NCBI GenBank assembly: GCA_003695135.1
Contig: RFIR01000303.1
Location: 1 to 9,480 of the forward strand
Source: Alphaproteobacteria bacterium
GTDB lineage: Bacteria; Pseudomonadota; Alphaproteobacteria; Rhodobacterales; Rhodobacteraceae
Direction of reading: 5' to 3'
Length of the DNA: 9,480 nucleotides
In this document: in pieces, positions 5,884 through 9,480 of the stretch
Position numbering within the stretch: the stretch's first letter is position 1
Layout of the letters: each line of letters begins with the position of its first letter
Position numbers and translations under genes: made by a program
The notes under the pieces: model-generated
The model's database searches: none
What the model was told of the DNA's origin: nothing
What the model saw: only the letters and a program-made list of their open reading frames with translations

Positions 5884-6830
5884 TCGTCGCGCTCATCGTC
5901 CAGGGCCTGCAGATGCTGCTGGTGGTGGCGGTGGCGCCGCTGCTGGTGGGGCTGGTGCGCAAGCTCAAGGCGCGGCTGATGCGCCGGCGCGGCGCGCCGC
6001 TCATCCAGCCCTATCGCGACATCCTGCGCCTCCTGCGCAAGGAGGTGGTGCTGGCCGACAACGCCTCCTGGCTGTTCCGCGCCGTGCCCTATCTGGTCTT
6101 TGCCGCCACCTGGGTCGCCGCGGCGCTGGTGCCGACCTTCGCCACCGGCCTGCATTTCAGCTGGACCGCCGATCTGATCGCCATCGTCGCCCTTCTGGGC
6201 AGCGCGCGCTTCTTCCTCGCCCTTGCCGGCATGGATGTCGGCACCAGCTTCGGCGGCATCGGGTCGAGCCGCGAGATGATGATCGCCTCGATGGCCGAAC
6301 CGGCGATGCTGCTGGCGGTGTTTGCCATGGCGCTGGTGGCCGGCTCCACCCAGCTTTCGACCGTGGCCCAGTTCATGGCCTCGCCCCATGTCGGGCTGCG
6401 GGTGTCGCTGGGCATGGCGCTGGTGGCGCTGATCATCGTCGCCATCGCCGAGAATGCGCGCATCCCGGTCGACAACCCGGCGACGCATCTGGAGCTGACC
6501 ATGGCCCACGAGGCGATGGTGCTGGAATATTCCGGCCGGCATCTGGCGATGATCGAGCTCGCCGCGGCGCTGAAGCTGGTGCTCTATGTCTCGCTGATCG
6601 CCTGCGTGTTCTTTCCCTGGGGCATTGCCTCGGGCACCGGCAGCGCGGGCGCCTACGGGCTGGGGCTGCTGAGCTATGTGGTCAAGCTGGCCGTCGGCGG
6701 CATCCTGCTGGCGGTGCTGGAAAGCTCGATCGCCAAGTTGCGGGTGTTCCGGGTGCCGCATCTGCTCGGCACGGCGCTGATGCTGGGGCTGCTCGGTACG
6801 CTTCTGCTTTTCGTCTCCAGGGGGCTCTAG
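5874..6830 (+). CDS. hyfC: HyfC/HycD-like membrane subunit (NuoH family)
   Basis: This 318-residue, roughly 8-helix membrane protein is of the complex I NuoH family, the subunit that joins the soluble electron-transfer arm to the ion-pumping arm. Visible landmarks are RRRGAPLIQPYRDILRLLRK (37-56) on the cytoplasmic loop, SSREMMIASMAEPA (131-144), and ENARIPVDNPATHLELTMAH (193-212) running on to EAMVLEYSG, which are the acid-rich loops that interact with the large subunit in relatives. Length matches E. coli HyfC (about 315-320). ATG 5874 lies inside the end of hyfB (10-base overlap), and translation probably depends on coupling. The same frame is open back to 5562, but that sequence is the hyfB C-terminus in another frame, so the longer start is rejected. 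The stop TAG directly abuts the next start. Confidence 0.93.
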   Translation: MELIVALIVQGLQMLLVVAVAPLLVGLVRKLKARLMRRRGAPLIQPYRDILRLLRKEVVLADNASWLFRAVPYLVFAATWVAAALVPTFATGLHFSWTADLIAIVALLGSARFFLALAGMDVGTSFGGIGSSREMMIASMAEPAMLLAVFAMALVAGSTQLSTVAQFMASPHVGLRVSLGMALVALIIVAIAENARIPVDNPATHLELTMAHEAMVLEYSGRHLAMIELAAALKLVLYVSLIACVFFPWGIASGTGSAGAYGLGLLSYVVKLAVGGILLAVLESSIAKLRVFRVPHLLGTALMLGLLGTLLLFVSRGL

Positions 6831-7493
6831 ATGAACGCGACCGCATTCGACGTGGCCCACATGCTGGCCGGCAGCGTGGTGCTGGTCAGCTTCATGATGC
6901 TCTATCAGGACCGGCTGCTCGCGCTGCTCAACGTCTTCGCGCTGCACGCCGCGCTGCTCTCGGCCGCCGTCGCCTGGCAGGCGACGATCCAGGGCGCGCC
7001 GCATCTCTATGTCACCGCGGCCATCGCGCTCTTCTTCAAGGCCATGATCATTCCCGCCGCGCTGCACCGGATCATCCGCCGGCTGGGCATCCATCGCGAG
7101 GTCGAACAGGTGGTGGGAACCGGCATCACCATGCTGGCCGGGATGGGTCTGGTGGCTCTGTCGATCTCGCTGATGCTCAACCTCACCGCCTCGGCCGATG
7201 CGCTCGCCCGCGAGGATCTCGCCTTCGCGCTGTCGGTGGTGCTGCTGGGCCTTCTGATGATGATCACCCGGCGCAACGCCGTCAGTCAGGTGGTGGGCTT
7301 CATGTCGCTGGAAAACGGGCTGATCCTGGCGGCGACCGGCGCCAGGGGCATGCCGCTGGTGGTCGAGATCTCCGTCGCCTTCTCGGTGCTGATCGCCTTC
7401 ATCGTCATCGGCGTGTTCCTGTTCCGCATCCGCGAGCGTTTCGACACCGTCGACGACAGCGCGCTCGAGCGCTTTCGGGGTGACGTCGGATGA
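6831..7493 (+). CDS. hyfE: HyfE-like membrane subunit (NuoK-related)
   Basis: This 220-residue protein with about six or seven membrane helices matches E. coli HyfE (216) in length. Its C-terminal half is NuoK/MrpC-like: MITRRNAVSQVVGFMSLENG (144-163) contains the conserved membrane glutamate E161, with a second acidic residue at E179 in VVEISVAFSVLIAF. The N-terminal half has a similar helix pattern, but the matching stretch YQDRLLALLNVFALHAALLS has no glutamate, only Q26 and D27 at the helix edge. Hyf-type operons use this subunit in the membrane arm beside the antiporter subunits. ATG 6831 follows the previous stop without a gap; AGGGGG at 6819-6824 is a good ribosome site six bases upstream. 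The end overlaps the next start by four bases (ATGA). Confidence 0.92.
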   Translation: MNATAFDVAHMLAGSVVLVSFMMLYQDRLLALLNVFALHAALLSAAVAWQATIQGAPHLYVTAAIALFFKAMIIPAALHRIIRRLGIHREVEQVVGTGITMLAGMGLVALSISLMLNLTASADALAREDLAFALSVVLLGLLMMITRRNAVSQVVGFMSLENGLILAATGARGMPLVVEISVAFSVLIAFIVIGVFLFRIRERFDTVDDSALERFRGDVG

Positions 7494-8941
7494 CTGTCGC
7501 CGGCTTCAACGCGGTGGAACTGGTGCTGCTGGTGCCGGCGGTCTCGGCGGCGCTGCTGGCGATCCTGCCCGGCTTTCGCATCACCGCCTGGCTGAACACG
7601 CTGGCCGCGCTTCTCACGCTCCTGGCCGCGCTGTCGCTGTTCGGTGCCGAGCGGCCCGCGCCGGGGAATTACCTGCTGGTCGACGATCTCAACATCGTCT
7701 TCATCGTGCTCAACACCTTCGTCGGCTTCACCGCCGCCTCCTTCTCGGCCAGCTATATCGGCCACGAGATCGAGACCGGCCGGCTGACGCCGGTCTATGT
7801 CCGCTTCTACCACGCCATGTACCAGCTGATGATGTTCGGCATGAATCTGGCGCTGGTGTCGAACAATATCGGGCTGATGTGGGTGGCCATCGAGCTCGCG
7901 ACCCTGACCACCGTGCTGATGGTCGGCGTCTACCGCACGCCCGAGGCGCTGGAGGCGGCGTGGAAATACTTCATCCTCGGCTCGGTCGGCATCGCGCTGG
8001 CGCTGTTCGGCACCATTCTCGTCTATGTCGTCGCTCAGCCGGTTCTGGGCGAGGGCACGGCGGCGATGGTGTGGACCAACCTGATCGCGCGGGCCGGCGA
8101 GTTCGATCCCGCGCTGCTCAACCTCGCCTTCGTCTTCCTGCTTCTGGGCTACGGCACCAAGGTCGGTCTGGCGCCGCTGCATGCCTGGCTGCCCGACGCC
8201 CATGCCGAGGGCCCGACGCCGATTTCGGCGGTGCTGTCGGGGCTGTTGCTGAACGTCGCGCTCTATGCGGTGCTGCGCTTCAAGCTGCTGATGGCCGCCC
8301 ATCCCGAGGCTCTGGCGCCCGGCCCGCTGATGGTGGGCATGGGGCTGTTGTCGCTGGTGTTCGCGGCGTTCATGCTCTACCGCCGGCGCGACATCAAACG
8401 GCTCTTCGCCTATTCCTCCATCGAGCATATGGGCATCATCGTCTTTGCCTTCGGCATGGGCGGCACGCTGGCCAACTTCGCCGGTCTCCTGCACATGGTC
8501 ATGCACAGCCTGACCAAATCGGCGATCTTCTTCTCCGTCGGCCATGTCGCCCAGATCAAGGGCACGCAGAAGGTGGCCGAGATCCGCGGCCTGACCCAGA
8601 GCCACCCGCTCCTGGGCTGGGGGCTCGCCATCGGGGTGCTGGCCATCGCCGGCCTGCCGCCCTTCGGCGTGTTCATGAGCGAGTTTCTCGTCGTCACCTC
8701 GACCTTCGCCCGCAATCCGGTGCTGGCGCTAGTGCTGGTCTTCGGGCTGCTGGTCGCCTTCGGCGCGCTGCTGTTGCGGCTGACCGGATTCCTGTTCGGC
8801 GAGCCCACCGGCGAGCTGAAGCCGGCCCGTGCCTCCCTCCTGCCGCTCTATGCGCATATGGCGCTGGTGCTGATCGCCGGCCTCTACATGCCCGGGCCGA
8901 TGGTGGACTGGTTTCGCGCGGTGGCGAAGCTGTTGGGCTGA
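7490..8941 (+). CDS. hyfF: HyfF-like antiporter-type subunit of hydrogenase-4/Ehr complex
   Basis: This 483-residue antiporter-family membrane protein has about 13-14 helices. Channel landmarks are E135 in WVAIELATLTTVL, K224 with H231 in GTKVGLAPLHAWLPDAHAE (222-240), RRDIKRLFAYSSIEHMG (299-315), K343 in MHSLTKSAIFF, and PPFGVFMSEF (390-399). The IEHMG-type motif and the overall helix plan are those of HyfF rather than HyfD or NuoN. It is about 40 residues shorter than E. coli HyfF (526), mainly at the C-terminus. As a second antiporter-like subunit beside the HyfB type, it should give the complex at least two ion channels. ATG 7490 is coupled to hyfE by an ATGA overlap, with GGGG about nine bases upstream. 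The stop TGA at 8939-8941 is nine bases before the next start. Confidence 0.93.
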   Translation: MTVAGFNAVELVLLVPAVSAALLAILPGFRITAWLNTLAALLTLLAALSLFGAERPAPGNYLLVDDLNIVFIVLNTFVGFTAASFSASYIGHEIETGRLTPVYVRFYHAMYQLMMFGMNLALVSNNIGLMWVAIELATLTTVLMVGVYRTPEALEAAWKYFILGSVGIALALFGTILVYVVAQPVLGEGTAAMVWTNLIARAGEFDPALLNLAFVFLLLGYGTKVGLAPLHAWLPDAHAEGPTPISAVLSGLLLNVALYAVLRFKLLMAAHPEALAPGPLMVGMGLLSLVFAAFMLYRRRDIKRLFAYSSIEHMGIIVFAFGMGGTLANFAGLLHMVMHSLTKSAIFFSVGHVAQIKGTQKVAEIRGLTQSHPLLGWGLAIGVLAIAGLPPFGVFMSEFLVVTSTFARNPVLALVLVFGLLVAFGALLLRLTGFLFGEPTGELKPARASLLPLYAHMALVLIAGLYMPGPMVDWFRAVAKLLG

Positions 8942-8950
8942 GGGATCGGG

Positions 8951-9480
8951 ATGCCGCAAAGCCGCGAGATGATCGATGTCACAGCCGCCGCCCTGCGCGG
9001 CGGGCCTGTCCGCCCCCGGCAGGTAAGCGTCGCCGAATGGGAATCGGCAGCCGCGCAGGCGGCGAGCGGAACGCTGGTCCTCATGGGCCTGTGGGCGGCC
9101 GGCGATCGGGTGCAGATGGCGCTGATGAGCCCCGGTGCGCGAACCGTCGGCGTGCTGGAGATCGCGGCCGAGAAGGGGCGCTTTCCCTCGGTCGGCGCGC
9201 TGCACGCGCCGGCCCAGCGGCCGGAACGCGCGATCCGCGACCTGCACGGACTGGTGCCCGAGGGCGCGCCCGATGACCGGCCCTGGCTCGATCACGGCCG
9301 CTGGGGCCTGCGCCATCCGCTGGCCGCCGAGCCGCAGACGGTAGAAGGCGAGGCCGAACCGGCCACGGCCTATCGCTTCCTGCCCGTGGAGGGCGAAAGC
9401 CTGCATCAGGTCCCGGTCGGCCCGGTTCATGCCGGCATCATCGAGCCGGGGCATTTCCGCTTCACCGCCCAGGGCGAGAC
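8951..9480 (+). CDS. hyfG: HyfG/HycE/EhrL-like large subunit, N-terminal part (cut by window end)
   Basis: The first 176 codons of a fused NuoC-NuoD type large subunit are present. ATG 8951 has AGGG at 8941-8944 six bases upstream. Residues about 10-125 form the NuoC (30-kDa) domain; PERAIRDLHGLVPEGAPDDR (91-110), continuing with a tryptophan and RHPL, corresponds to the NuoC signature with its conserved acidic and arginine residues. From about 150 the NuoD/hydrogenase large-subunit domain begins: HQVPVGPVHAGIIEPGHFRF (152-171) is highly characteristic of HyfG-like proteins. In relatives this part holds the [NiFe] site or its complex I counterpart. The first cysteine motif, which decides whether nickel is bound, would come roughly 50-70 residues after the cut. 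The protein contains no cysteine within the visible part. Database relatives are sometimes labelled 'hydrogenase expression protein HypE', which I believe is a misnomer. Confidence 0.88.
   Translation, partial: MPQSREMIDVTAAALRGGPVRPRQVSVAEWESAAAQAASGTLVLMGLWAAGDRVQMALMSPGARTVGVLEIAAEKGRFPSVGALHAPAQRPERAIRDLHGLVPEGAPDDRPWLDHGRWGLRHPLAAEPQTVEGEAEPATAYRFLPVEGESLHQVPVGPVHAGIIEPGHFRFTAQGE

Noticed and set aside
5562..6830. Longer N-terminus for the HyfC-like protein
   Set aside because: The extra 104 residues are hyfB read in another frame. ATG 5874 gives the normal family length and N-terminal helix.
5820..8605. Long minus-strand open frames opposite hyfC, hyfE and hyfF (5820-7094 and 7286-8605)
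   Set aside because: They have the same shadow composition, and the plus-strand frames carry conserved family motifs.
7480..9276. A 598-codon plus-strand frame overlapping hyfF and the large subunit
   Set aside because: Its product is Arg/Gly/Ala-rich with no membrane pattern or domain, whereas the other two frames give HyfF and HyfG sequences.

Overview
The window is GC-rich (apart from a few AT-rich patches in the first 0.5 kb), uses codons rich in G or C at the third position, and has tightly overlapping genes. Together with the protein types this suggests an alphaproteobacterium, possibly of the Rhodobacterales or Rhodospirillales. That placement is inference from composition and protein style; there is no rRNA or other phylogenetic marker here.

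Layout. Positions 1-512 hold no convincing gene. They carry a layered repeat structure: a 91-bp direct repeat (two copies and the start of a third), then a 128-bp tandem pair with AT-rich starts, with inverted copies of one core sequence at the two outer ends. Positions 513-877 hold a decayed further repeat copy and a perfect 10-bp hairpin. Positions 878-1542 are a broken surface or secreted protein gene: an RTX-type calcium-binding start in one frame and an FG-GAP/VCBS-type end in another. Two genes then run leftward: a small predicted coiled-coil protein (3296-3036) followed at once by a polytopic, APC-transporter-like membrane protein (3020-1818). A roughly 240-bp divergent promoter region separates them from a rightward block.

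The rightward block (3537 to the window end) starts with a small XRE-type helix-turn-helix regulator that overlaps the first membrane gene. Next come genes for a membrane-bound, complex I-related assembly of the group 4 hydrogenase type: HyfB-like antiporter subunit, HyfC-like (NuoH family) subunit, HyfE-like (NuoK-related) subunit, HyfF-like antiporter subunit, and a HyfG-like large subunit with an N-terminal NuoC-type domain, cut by the window end. Each of these genes overlaps, abuts or lies within 10 nt of the next, so they very probably form one translationally coupled operon. In this family the soluble arm passes electrons to or from the membrane arm, which moves protons or sodium ions.

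The most interesting point is the gene order. There is no hyfA before hyfB and no hyfD between hyfC and hyfE. The order B-C-E-F-G matches, as I recall it, the ehrABCDL(S) layout of the 'energy-converting hydrogenase related' (Ehr) complexes. Some of those have lost the nickel-binding cysteines and so are not hydrogenases. The cysteine motifs would lie just past the window end, so this sequence cannot decide between a true hydrogenase and an Ehr-type complex.
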